NCBI GenBank assembly: GCA_042408445.1 | Contig: JBHORC010000030.1 | Span: forward strand, 1-45,976 | From: CF-46 sp042408445 | GTDB taxonomy: Bacteria; Chloroflexota; Limnocylindria; Limnocylindrales; CSP1-4 | Direction: 5' to 3' | DNA: 45,976 bases | Shown here: in pieces, positions 7,188 to 16,400 of the stretch | How the letters are laid out: every line of letters starts with the position of its first letter | Numbering within the stretch: position 1 is the first letter of the stretch | Made by a program: the position numbers and the translations under genes | The notes under the pieces: model-generated | Databases searched by the model: none | What the model was told of the DNA's origin: nothing | What the model saw: only the letters and a program-made list of their open reading frames with translations

Positions 7188-9779
7188 TCAGCCCTCGGCC
7201 TCGAGGACGTGGCGGCCCCAACTGACGCGGTGACGGCGTCGCCCGGGGACGCCGCGCTCGCCGTCAACCCAGACGCGCCGCGTCCCTTCGGGCAGGACCA
7301 CGTCGGTGAAGGTGTTCGGCGGAACGTCGACGATGACGCGGAGATGGGCGGCGGTCGATCGCCACTCGACCGCGTGCCGTCCGTGCGCCGACTCATGACT
7401 GGCCTGCGCCCAGTCGATCCCGGGCGCGGGTCGCGGCCGAACCAGGACGGTCGAATAGCCGGGTGCCGCGGGCGCCAGCCCGGCGAGGTCACGATGCATC
7501 CACCCGGCCACGGAGCCGAGGGCTGCGTGGTTGAACGAGTTCATCTCCGGGTCGGCGAAGCCCCGTTCCGGCGTCCACGAGTCCCAGCGCTCCCAGACCG
7601 TCGTGGCACCCTGGCGGACCTCGAACCCGAGACCGGGATACGTGTCCTGCCGGATGACCGCAGTCGCGAGCGCGTGATGGCCGTGGTCGGACAGCGCGCC
7701 GAGGACGAGCGGCGTTCCGAGGAATCCCGTCAGGAGATGGCCGCCCGCCGCCTCGATCAGTCGCGCCAGCCGGCCGGCGGCGACCGTCCGCTCCGCTCGC
7801 GGCAGGAGACCGAAGCCGAGGGCCAGGCCATACCCGGTCTGCGTCTCGTGGCGAAGCGTGCCGGCCGATGCGAGGAACCGGCGCCGGAACGCGGTGGTCG
7901 CCCGCCGCGCCAATCGTTCCGCCGCCCGGGCGTCCTCCCGACGATCGATCAGCGCCGCCATCCGACCGAACACCGCAGCGGAATGCGCGAGATACGCCGT
8001 CCCGATCAATTCCAGGCTCGTCGGCTCCTCGAGGGCGAGCCAGTCGCCGTATCGGCCGCCGTGCCGGACGCCGTCGACGTGATCGGACGCAAGGAACCCC
8101 AGGTAGCGCTGCATCGAGTCGTACTGCCGCTCGATCACGCCCGGGTTCCCGGTCTGCTGATACACCTCCCACGGAACCAGGACGCCCGCGTCCGCCCAGC
8201 CGGCGTTGCCGGCGCCGGTGACGCCGATCCGCGGCGCGACGTCGGGATACGCGCCGGACGGAAGCTGGGCGTCGGCGAGATCGATGAGCCACGCCTCGAA
8301 GACCGGCGCCGTGTCGCCGAGGAACAGGGCGCTCGGTGCCATCGCCGCGGCATCGGCAGCCCAGCCGAGTCGCTCGTCCCGCTGCGGGCAGTCCGTCGGG
8401 ATTGCCACGATGCCGCCGCGCAGCCCCCACTCCACGTTCCGATGGATCCGGTTGACCAGCTCGTCGGAGCAGGCGAACGACCCCGTGGCACGACCCATCG
8501 AGCTGATCGCGACCGCGGTGACCTCGGTGGGGTCGAGGTCGCTCGTCAGGCCGGCGATCTCCGCGTAGCGAAACCCGTGGGTCGTGAATCGCGGCTCGAC
8601 GACGTCGGGGCCACCGCCCCGGAAGGTGTAGGCGTCGGTCTGCCGGGCGCTCCGGAGGTTCGCGGTGTACAGCTCGCCGGTCTCGTCGAGGACCTCGGCG
8701 TGACGGAGGGTGACGGTCGTCCCCGCCGGTGCGGCCGCCCGGATCCGGACGTGGCCGGCGATGTTCTGGCCGAAGTCGACGATGTGACGGCCGGCGTCGC
8801 GGCGCGTGATCGCCACCGGCTTCAGCGCCTCGACCACCCGCACGCCGTCGTCTCGCTGGGCGACGAGCTCACCGCCGGGTCCCGCCGCCAGGATCACGGG
8901 TTGCCAGTCGTCGTCCGAGTCGCCGGGTTCGCGCCAACCCGCCGGTTCGTCACGGGCATCGAACGACTCGCCGAGCAGGAGGTCGTCGGCGACCAGCGGC
9001 CCCGGGTGGGCGCGCCACGCGGCATCGCTCGCGACGACGACGCGGCCGCCTTCCTCGAGCTCGATCTCGAGCTGGGCCATCAGCGCCGGGTAGTCGCCGT
9101 ACTGCTCGGCACCGAAGGCGGCGACCTCGCCGGCGTACCAGCCGCGTCCCAGCCGCGCCGCCACGACGTTCTCGCCGACCCGGAGGTGCTCGAGGATGTC
9201 GGTGGTCCGGTACTGGACACGCCGCCGGTAGTCCGTCCAGCCCGGCGCGAGGAGATCCTCGCCGACCCGGTGACCGTTGATCGTGAGCTCCACGAGCCCG
9301 AGCGCGGTCACGTACGCCCGCGCACGCCGCGCCCCGCGCACGAGCCGGAACGATCGTCGAAGGATCGGGCTGCGGGAGGACCAGCTCGGCCGGGCCGGAT
9401 CGATCCAGGCGATCCACCGGGCAGCCCAGTCGTCGGGTGTGAGGAGTCCCATCTCCCACGACGCGCGCCGGCTCCACGCGCCCACGATGCCGAGATCGTC
9501 GGTGAGGCGGACCCGCCAGAACCGGGCAGCACGCGACCCGACCGGCGGGCCCGCGTAGCGGACGGCCGCCTCGCCGGTTGAATCGTCGGTGGCCGTCCAG
9601 ACGCGCGTTGCCCGCCGGAACGACGGGTCGCGTGCGACCTCGATCGCGAAACCGCGCTGGCGGACGGCGTCGGGAGCCAGCTCGACGCGCCAGGTCAGCC
9701 GGGGACGCGGCTCGTCGAGGCCGATTGGGTCGACGCGTCCCTCGACCCGGAGGTCGACCGCCGCCGGGAGGCCGGTCAC
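7188..9779 (-). CDS. Alpha-L-rhamnosidase, glycoside hydrolase family 78
   Basis: 863 aa from GTG 9779, the in-frame start closest to the usual GH78 N-terminus (VTGLPAAVDLRVEGRVDPIG). The N-terminal beta domains contain LDEPRPRLTWRVE and an Asn/Gly-rich jelly roll (WYAGEVAAFGAEQYGDYPAL). Then come FGQNIAGHVRIRA, the (alpha/alpha)6 catalytic region with TDCPQRDERLGWAADA at about residues 460-475, YGDWLALEEPTS, and ATTVWERWDSWTPERGF with EMNSFNHAALGSVAGW. These are the conserved rhamnosidase blocks carrying the acidic catalytic residues. No signal peptide: cytoplasmic hydrolysis of imported rhamnosides. The start has only a weak ribosome site; upstream in-frame codons have no better one. Third enzyme block of the importer operon, separated from the binding-protein gene by a 156-bp gap with a strong hairpin. 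Confidence 0.93.
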   Translation of the reverse strand: MTGLPAAVDLRVEGRVDPIGLDEPRPRLTWRVELAPDAVRQRGFAIEVARDPSFRRATRVWTATDDSTGEAAVRYAGPPVGSRAARFWRVRLTDDLGIVGAWSRRASWEMGLLTPDDWAARWIAWIDPARPSWSSRSPILRRSFRLVRGARRARAYVTALGLVELTINGHRVGEDLLAPGWTDYRRRVQYRTTDILEHLRVGENVVAARLGRGWYAGEVAAFGAEQYGDYPALMAQLEIELEEGGRVVVASDAAWRAHPGPLVADDLLLGESFDARDEPAGWREPGDSDDDWQPVILAAGPGGELVAQRDDGVRVVEALKPVAITRRDAGRHIVDFGQNIAGHVRIRAAAPAGTTVTLRHAEVLDETGELYTANLRSARQTDAYTFRGGGPDVVEPRFTTHGFRYAEIAGLTSDLDPTEVTAVAISSMGRATGSFACSDELVNRIHRNVEWGLRGGIVAIPTDCPQRDERLGWAADAAAMAPSALFLGDTAPVFEAWLIDLADAQLPSGAYPDVAPRIGVTGAGNAGWADAGVLVPWEVYQQTGNPGVIERQYDSMQRYLGFLASDHVDGVRHGGRYGDWLALEEPTSLELIGTAYLAHSAAVFGRMAALIDRREDARAAERLARRATTAFRRRFLASAGTLRHETQTGYGLALGFGLLPRAERTVAAGRLARLIEAAGGHLLTGFLGTPLVLGALSDHGHHALATAVIRQDTYPGLGFEVRQGATTVWERWDSWTPERGFADPEMNSFNHAALGSVAGWMHRDLAGLAPAAPGYSTVLVRPRPAPGIDWAQASHESAHGRHAVEWRSTAAHLRVIVDVPPNTFTDVVLPEGTRRVWVDGERGVPGRRRHRVSWGRHVLEAEG

Positions 9780-9827
9780 GTCCCGGACGTCGCGGTTCGG
9801 TGAGCCATCTCTGCGTCTCCAACAAGG

Positions 9828-9865
9828 GATCCGCCGCCCGGTCCGGGGGACCGGTGCGGCGGATC
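9828..9865 (-). other. Long perfect hairpin between binding-protein and GH78 genes
   Basis: GATCCGCCGC (9828-9837) pairs with GCGGCGGATC (9856-9865); inside, CCGGT pairs with ACCGG around a CCGGGGG loop. No T run follows on either strand. In the operon it may act as a 3' stabiliser or partial terminator that keeps the binding-protein mRNA more abundant than the hydrolase mRNA, as is known for other sugar ABC operons. Confidence 0.5.
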
Positions 9866-9935
9866 GATCAGAGAGGAGCGATTGATGAGCCGCGACCGGC
9901 ACCCGGCCGGTCGACGGCTGTGGTCGGCGCGCGAG

Positions 9936-11288
9936 CTAGGCTCCGCCGGAGTCGAGCTTGCCCTGGATGTCGGTCGCGAGGTCGTCGAGCGCCTTCTGCG
10001 GATCCGCTCCGCCGGTCGTGACGGCGCTCAACGCGCTCGCCAGACCGTCCTTGAGCTGACCGTAGACGGAGATCATCGGCGTCACCCACGCGTCCTTGTG
10101 GTTGACCAGGCTGAGGAACGTCTTCTGATGCGGGATCGCGGTCAGGACCGGATCCGTGAGCAGGGACGTCAGCTGCGGGACGCTCGCGTTCTGGATGTCC
10201 ATCGTCCGCGACGGATCGTCGGTCATCAGGTACATCCCGAACTTGGCCGCGGCCTCCGGGTTCGGGGAACCCGTCGGGATGAACCAGGCGTTGCCGTTGA
10301 TGAACGCCGCGCCGTACTTGTCGGGGTTGATCGCCGGGATCGGCGCCGTGTCGTACTTGAGCGTCGGGGCGGCGGTCGGGATGTAGGCGGCGCCGTTCTC
10401 CCACTCGCCGAAGATCCCCATCGCCAGCTTGCCGGTGTTCAGCAGCCCGGCGTCACCGCCGGTCCGCGTCGACACCAGGTTCACCATGGCGTTGTTCTTG
10501 TTGTAGGTGTCGTACCACTTCTTGTACCAGTTGAACCAGGCGACGCACTCCGGGCTGTTGACCGTGATCTTGTTCGACGCCTCGTCGTAGAACTGGCAGT
10601 TGAACAGGTTCGAGGTCGTTTCGATGTTGCGGTCCGGGTCGTCCGGGATGAAGCCCGCGCGATCGAGCGATCCGTCGGCGTTGAACTTCGTCAACTTGGC
10701 CGCGTAGTCCCAGAGCTGGTCCGGGGTGGTCGGCGGCTTCGTGGGATCGAGGCCGACCTCCGTGAAGGCGTCCGTGTTGTAGTAGAGCGCCCAGGTGTCC
10801 TGGCCGAACGGCAGCCCGTAGAGCTTGCCCTGGTAGGTGACCCACTTGAGCGACGCCGGGATGATGTCGCTCTTGTCGGCGCCGATCTTGGTGAGAATGT
10901 CGTCCAGGGGCATGATCACCTTGTCGTGGGCGAAGCCCGCGATCGCGCCGTTGTCGCACATGATCACCATGTCCGGCGGCGCACCACCCGCGACGGCCGC
11001 GGCGACCTCCTCGGTCTTGATGTTGCCGCTGATCCCCCGGACCTGGATCTCCGGATGCTGGCTGTTCCAGGCCTGGATCACCTTCTCCATGGCCTTGACC
11101 TCGCCCTCGCCACCCCAGCAGTAGCGGAGCGTGAGGGTGACGGCAGCGACCGGTGCCGACGGCGCGGTGGCGGGCGCGCTTGCGCCCGGTGCCTGCGAAG
11201 CCGCTTGCGGCGATGGGCTCGCGGTCGAGCCGCACGCCGACGCGAGCACGATGCTCGCCAGCGCCAGTCCGACCAATGTCCTGCGCAT
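9936..11288 (-). CDS. Sugar ABC transporter, extracellular solute-binding lipoprotein
   Basis: 450 aa from ATG 11288, preceded by AGGAGG about 9 nt upstream. N-terminus MRRTLVGLALASIVLASACG is a lipoprotein signal with Cys19 as likely lipid anchor. A Ser/Pro/Ala linker follows, then a family-1 binding-protein fold: LTLRYCWGGEGEVKAMEKVI, HPEIQV, AAAVAGGAPPDMVIM, GLPFGQDTWALYYNTDAFTE, GIFGEWENGAAY and FINGNAWFIPTGSPNPEAAA. It captures an oligosaccharide outside the membrane and delivers it to the two permeases encoded just upstream. The trio is of the MalE/UgpB type. The ligand is unknown, but the co-transcribed GH78 and GH125 genes suggest rhamnose- or mannose-containing oligosaccharides. Confidence 0.93.
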   Translation of the reverse strand: MRRTLVGLALASIVLASACGSTASPSPQAASQAPGASAPATAPSAPVAAVTLTLRYCWGGEGEVKAMEKVIQAWNSQHPEIQVRGISGNIKTEEVAAAVAGGAPPDMVIMCDNGAIAGFAHDKVIMPLDDILTKIGADKSDIIPASLKWVTYQGKLYGLPFGQDTWALYYNTDAFTEVGLDPTKPPTTPDQLWDYAAKLTKFNADGSLDRAGFIPDDPDRNIETTSNLFNCQFYDEASNKITVNSPECVAWFNWYKKWYDTYNKNNAMVNLVSTRTGGDAGLLNTGKLAMGIFGEWENGAAYIPTAAPTLKYDTAPIPAINPDKYGAAFINGNAWFIPTGSPNPEAAAKFGMYLMTDDPSRTMDIQNASVPQLTSLLTDPVLTAIPHQKTFLSLVNHKDAWVTPMISVYGQLKDGLASALSAVTTGGADPQKALDDLATDIQGKLDSGGA

Positions 11289-11362
11289 CGATGAACTCCT
11301 CCTCAACTCATCCATTCGAGCCGATACCTGTGCGGGTCACGCTGACCAGAGCCGGCCTCCTC

Positions 11363-12241
11363 TCAGCCCTTCATTCCGGTGAGGGTGATTCCCTCGATGA
11401 ACTTGCGCTGGGCGACGAAGTAGATGGCGACGAGCGGAGCGGCGACGAGGATCGCCGCGGCCATCGCCAGCGGCCACTCGGTCCGGTGGTTCGTCTGGAA
11501 GATCTGGACGGCGAGCGACAGCGGCTGCAGCTCGGGCTTCTGGAGGTAGATCAGCGGCCCGTAGAAGTCGTTCCACTTGTCGATGAACGTCAGGATCGCG
11601 ACGGTGATCAGGGCCGGCGCGGCGAGCGGCGCGACGATCGTGACGAGGATCCGGAGCTCGCTGGCGCCGTCGAGCCGGGCCGCATCGAGCAGCTCCTTCG
11701 GGACGCCCATGAAGAACTGGCGGAGCAGGAAGATGAAGAACGGGCTGCCGAGGAACGTCGGGATGATCAGCGGCAGGTAGGTGTTGATCCAGCCGAGCTT
11801 GGCGTAGATCACGTAGAGCGGGATCAGCGTCACCTGGCTCGGCAGCATCATCGTCGCGAGGACGATCAGGAACACCGCGTTCCGGCCGCGCCACTTGACG
11901 AGCGCGAAGCCGTACGCGACGAGGCTGCACGAGAGCACCGTCCCGATGACCGCCGGCACCGCGTAGAACAGCGTGTTCCGGAGCGCCAGCGGGAAGTTCA
12001 TCTTGGAGATCGCGTCGGGGAACGCCTGGAAGACGATCGGGTTCGGGATGATCACCGGCGGCGACGCGATCGACTGCGGGATCGTCTTGAACGACGTGCT
12101 GATCATCCAGATGAACGGCGTCAGATAGACGGCGGCCAGGACCACCAGGACCGCCGCCGGCGCGTACCGGCCGAGCCGCTGCCAGAGCCGCCGGACCGCC
12201 GAGACGCCGTCGCCCTGTTGCGCCGTCGCGATCGCGCTCAC
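11363..12241 (-). CDS. Sugar ABC transporter permease, MalG/UgpE type
   Basis: 292 aa from GTG 12241, whose first bases overlap the stop of the preceding permease (GTGA, 4 nt). Six membrane segments are expected; visible ones include AAVLVVLAAVYLTPFIWMIS, TLFYAVPAVIGTVLSCSLVAY and FLIVLATMMLPSQVTLIPLY. The EAA coupling loop reads ELLDAARLDGASELRILVTI, which contacts the ATPase. Forms the channel with the next gene upstream. No ATPase gene lies in this operon, so the pair must use one encoded elsewhere. Confidence 0.93.
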   Translation of the reverse strand: MSAIATAQQGDGVSAVRRLWQRLGRYAPAAVLVVLAAVYLTPFIWMISTSFKTIPQSIASPPVIIPNPIVFQAFPDAISKMNFPLALRNTLFYAVPAVIGTVLSCSLVAYGFALVKWRGRNAVFLIVLATMMLPSQVTLIPLYVIYAKLGWINTYLPLIIPTFLGSPFFIFLLRQFFMGVPKELLDAARLDGASELRILVTIVAPLAAPALITVAILTFIDKWNDFYGPLIYLQKPELQPLSLAVQIFQTNHRTEWPLAMAAAILVAAPLVAIYFVAQRKFIEGITLTGMKG

Positions 12242-13230
12242 TGCGCGCTCTCGTAGTACACGCGGTTGCGCGACACCCGGAGCAGCACGATCGTGGCCAC
12301 GAGGATCGTGACGAGCAGGAACCAGGCGAGCGCCGAGGCGTAGCCCATCTGGAAGTAGCGGAACCCGAAGTTGTAGAGGTTCAGCCCGTACATCAGCAGG
12401 GAGTTCTGGATCCCGCCGATGCTCGAGTCATTGCCCCGCTCGACGCCGCCGCTGACGACGTACGCCTGGGTGAAGTACTGGAAGGCGCCGATCGCCCCGG
12501 TGATCAGGTTGAAGAGGATCGCGGGGCTGATCATCGGGATCGTGACGTGGCGGAGCTTCACCCACGCCCCGGCGCCATCCACCTCGGCCGCCTCGTAGAG
12601 CGACCGCGAGACGCCCTGCAGCGCGCCGAGATAGATGATCACGACGTCGCCGGCCGCCCAGACCGTCAGCAGGATCAGCCCGTTCTTCGACCACGATGGA
12701 TCGAAGAACCAGCCGGGTCCCTTCAAGCCGAGCGCCCCGATGGCCTGGTTCACGAGGCCGTTGGATGGGTTGAGCAGGAAGATGAACAGGATCGCCGTGG
12801 CGACCCCGGGGATCACGACCGGCAGGTAGAAGATCGTCCGGAGGACGCCGATCCCTCGGATCCCCTTGCGATTCAGCAGCAGGGCGATCCCGAGCGCCAC
12901 GACCACCGCCAGCGGAACGCCGACGACCGTCAGATACAGCGTGTTGCTCAGCGACTTCCAGAAGAGGGGGTCGTTGAACATCGTCGTGTAGTTGCCGAGC
13001 CCGATCCAGCGCGGCGTCTGCAGGATCTTGAAGTCCGTGAAGCTGTAGTAGAGGGACGCGAGGGCCGGATACAGGTTGAAGGCGAGGAACCCGACGAGCC
13101 ACGGCGAGATGAACAGGAGCCCGGTTCGCAGGTTCTTTCGCTCCGTCCGCGTCAGGCGGAACCGGGCGAGTCGCCGCGGGCGCACGGCGAGCACCGGCGA
13201 CGGACCTGGTGGCTGGGCAATCGCCGTCAC
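12238..13230 (-). CDS. Sugar ABC transporter permease, MalF/UgpA type
   Basis: 330 aa from GTG 13230. This start is chosen because GGAGGT (13239-13244) lies 8 nt upstream; the longer open frame back to 13413 runs across the predicted promoter. Family features are TGLLFISPWLVGFLAFNLYP, a Phe/Tyr-rich first periplasmic stretch (LASLYYSFTDFKILQTPRWI), VLRTIFYLPVVIPGVATAIL and the EAA loop SLYEAAEVDGAGAWVKLRHV. First gene of the importer operon; its leader would be about 147 nt from the promoter at 13384-13413. Its stop overlaps the start of the second permease. Confidence 0.92.
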   Translation of the reverse strand: MTAIAQPPGPSPVLAVRPRRLARFRLTRTERKNLRTGLLFISPWLVGFLAFNLYPALASLYYSFTDFKILQTPRWIGLGNYTTMFNDPLFWKSLSNTLYLTVVGVPLAVVVALGIALLLNRKGIRGIGVLRTIFYLPVVIPGVATAILFIFLLNPSNGLVNQAIGALGLKGPGWFFDPSWSKNGLILLTVWAAGDVVIIYLGALQGVSRSLYEAAEVDGAGAWVKLRHVTIPMISPAILFNLITGAIGAFQYFTQAYVVSGGVERGNDSSIGGIQNSLLMYGLNLYNFGFRYFQMGYASALAWFLLVTILVATIVLLRVSRNRVYYESAQ

Positions 13231-13382
13231 CCTCGGCGACCTCCGCGCTGGTCTCTCGGCAGCGGGGCGGCAGGAGGTCGATCGCGGTCGCGGAGCCGAC
13301 GGCTGCGCTCGGGTCCGGGAATCACCGACTCGTGAACCTCCAGGCATCGGCATGCCGGTCGACGGGGTTGCGCGTTGCGACT

Positions 13383-13404
13383 GATTGAACCAAAGTTGAA
13401 CCGT
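13383..13404 (-). promoter_or_regulatory. Operator copy 1: 22-bp element at the importer operon / GH2 divergent promoter
   Basis: Plus-strand core TTGAACCAAAGTTGAACC is a direct repeat of TTGAACC with AAAG between (11-bp period). The 22 bp here are the exact reverse complement of 18976-18997 in front of the GH4 gene. It lies between the divergent importer operon and the GH2 gene. On the minus strand its end forms the TTCAAT -10 of the importer promoter. Binding there would block transcription. The GntR-family regulator of the locus is the natural candidate. Confidence 0.75.
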
Positions 13405-13413
13405 TGGAGTCAA
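13384..13413 (-). promoter_or_regulatory. Predicted promoter of the sugar-importer operon
   Basis: Minus strand: -35 TTGACT (13413-13408, five of six), 18-nt spacer, -10 TTCAAT (13389-13384, four of six). The spacer and -10 coincide with the 22-bp operator. Confidence 0.55.
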
Positions 13414-13448
13414 CGACCAATTCCGGACCCATTCCCCCCGGAGGAGAC

Positions 13449-16400
13449 GTGTCGGTCGCCGCCCCCCACCTCGTCGCGTTCGAGCAGTGCGGCGTCGAGC
13501 TGCAGGCGCCGCACCTCCGGACCCGGACGAAGCGGCGGATCGAGACCCCGAACGTCGACGCGGCGCGTCTCCCGAGCGACAGCCTGCGCTTCATCGGCTG
13601 GGCGCCCGAGGTGATCGAGGCGGTCTTTCCCGACCTCCACCCCGCCGCGGTGTACGAGCTGGAGGCGACGTTCCTGGGCGAGCGGAGCGTCCGCCGGGTC
13701 CAGGCGATCGTCGCCGGCGACGTGGAGCTCGTCCCGCCGACGGAGCTCGGCCGTGGCACGGCCACGACGGTCCGCGTCGTCGTGCCGCCCGAGACGTACC
13801 GGACGGGGACGCTCGAGGTTCGCGTTGTCCGGGTCGAAGGCCCGGACGTCGTGCTGTCCGAGCTGCGGCTCTACTCCTCGACGCCCGCCGCACCGACGAT
13901 CACCGTCGTCGGCGACTCGCGGGGCGGACTGATCGGAACGGTCGCCGCGGCAGATTCGACGGGGGTCCCCGACGTCACGGTCCGGATCGGCGGCGACGCC
14001 GGCACCTTCGAGGTTCGGACGGATCGGGCGGGGGTGTTCCGGCTGCCGCTCGGTGCGCACCTCCCCCTCGACGAGGGTCTCCCGCTCGGCCGTCACGGGA
14101 CGATGACGGTGTCGACGGAGGTCGGCGGCGTGGCGGCAGAGGTCGGGCTCGACAGCCGCCATCTGGCCCGCGGCCTGCGCGAGCTGCCGCCGCCGGCCGA
14201 TCGCGTCGACCTCAACGGGCGCTGGCGGTTCCACGGCGGTCCGTTCCGTGGCCACGGCGAGGCGGACGCAGAGCTGGCGACGACCCGCGTGCCCGGGCAC
14301 ATCGTCTTCGACGGGCTCGTTCCCGAGGACGGGGTCGGTACGTTCCATCGGTCCTTCGATCGCCCCGGCGCGATCCACGGGCGAGCCGTTTTCCTCCGTT
14401 TCGACGGTGCCTACGGACGCGCCGAGGTCCGGGTCAACGGCTCGCTCGCGGGGGTCCACGGCAGCGGCGCCACGTCCTTCGACGTCGACGTCACGCCGTT
14501 CCTCCGGCCCGGCTCGAACGATCTCGCGGTCACGCTCACCGAGTTCACACCCCACGCCGTCCTCGACGACATGAGCTGGTACGCCCACATGTCCCTGCTC
14601 GGGATCTGGCGGGATGTCTGCCTGTTCACGGTCCCGCTCGTCCACCTCGGCCAGCTCGGGATCGACGCGGACTGGGACCGGGCCGCCGGCTCCGGCTCAC
14701 TCGACCTGGACGTCGACGTGATCAACCTCCACGAGGACCCGGCGGAGCACACGCTCGTCGTCACGCTCCGCGACGGCGCGAGGACGGTCCACGAGGCAAC
14801 CCGAACCGGGACGGTCGGCGGCCAGGCGAGCGACCGGGTGTCGATCTCCTCGGGCCCGCTCGCGGTCGAGCCGTGGACGGCCGAGCAACCGCGGCTGTAC
14901 GACCTCCAGATCGAGGTTCGTCGACCCGGAACGCCCGCGCAGACCTGGAACCGGCGGATCGGGTTCCGTCGCGTCGAGACGCGCGGCAACCAGCTCCTCG
15001 TCAACGGCGCCCCGATCCGGATCCGGGGGATGAACCGCCACGATTCGCGGATCCTGCAGGGCCGCGCCCTGTCGCACGACGACATGCGCGAGGACGTCGT
15101 CAATCTCCGCCGGGCGAACGTCAACGTGATCCGGACGTCGCACTATCCGCCGAGTCCGCATCTCCTCGAGATCTGCGACGAGGTCGGGATGTTCGTGTTC
15201 GAGCAGCCGCCGATCTGCTTCTCCGGCGGGTTCGACGACCACCACTGGACGCGGACGAACGAGGCGGCGCCGCTGATCCCGGTCGTCCTCGAGGTCACCG
15301 CCGAGACCGTGGCCCGCGACGACGGCCACTGCTCGGTGATCGTCTGGGATCTCGGCAACGAGAGCCGCTGGGGCGCCGCGTTCGACGCCCAGCTCGCGCT
15401 CGTCCGCGAGATGGATCCGCATCGGCCGACGATCTTCTCGTTCGACCTCAACGAGCTCGGTCCCGAGAACCAGCTGGTCCGGAAGCCGGTCGCCGAACGT
15501 CCGCAGCTCCGGAGCTATCACTACCCCGGCTGGGACCGGACCTGGCAGGAGGACCTCGCGTGGCTCGGCGCGGACGACCAGCCGACCGTCCTCGACGAGT
15601 TCGCCCCCGTCTTCGCGCCATGCCTGCGCGGCGTCGGAGAGGGCTACGGCCTCGCGATCGATCCCGGCATTCGCGACTACTGGGGCGCCGGGTATCAGCC
15701 GTTCATGGCGGCCGCGTTGCAGGACCGCGGCGTGATCGGCGGGATGGTCTGGGGCGGCTTCGGTGAGGTCTTCGCGATCCCGCTCGACCTCACGGTCGGT
15801 GAAGGGCCGTGGGCTCACCTGCCTGTCACCGACTACGTCCGGACCCATGACCACTACCCGCAAGAGCCGGGGGTCTATCGCCGCGGCGACGGCGACTGGG
15901 GCGTCATCGACGGCTGGAACCGGCCGCGGCCCGAGCTGTGGCACGTCCACGGGATGTACTCGCCGATCGAGTGGGGCGCGGAGGCGTTCGAGCGAACGGC
16001 CGATCGCCTCGAGGTTGCCGTCACGAACCGGTTCTCGCACCGGTCCCTCGCGGGTCTCGAGGTTCGCGTCCATGGCGGCCGCCTTGCCGACGACACGGAG
16101 CTGACCGCCCTTCCGGGCGAGACGGACGGCATCGCGGTCGTGCGCGAGGCCGGCTCGGGCGTCGTGCGGATCGAGCTGTGGCACGCGGAAGGCTGGCTCG
16201 TCGACGGTCGCGAGTGGTCGTGGCCGGGAGCGGAGACGATCCAGGAGGCCGTCCTCGAACGTGCGGTTCCGATCGCGCTCGGCCTGTCTCCTGCCGCCGA
16301 CGTCTCCCTGTCCGGCGACGATCGTTCCTGGCTCCGCGGCTGGCCGCAGCTCCACCTCCTCGACGTCGACCAGCCGCATGTCGCGGTGCCGGTGCCGGCG

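Noticed and set aside
13231..13413. N-terminal extension of the MalF-type permease back to position 13413
   Set aside because: The extension reads across the operator and predicted promoter and is low-complexity; GTG 13230 has a well-spaced GGAGGT.
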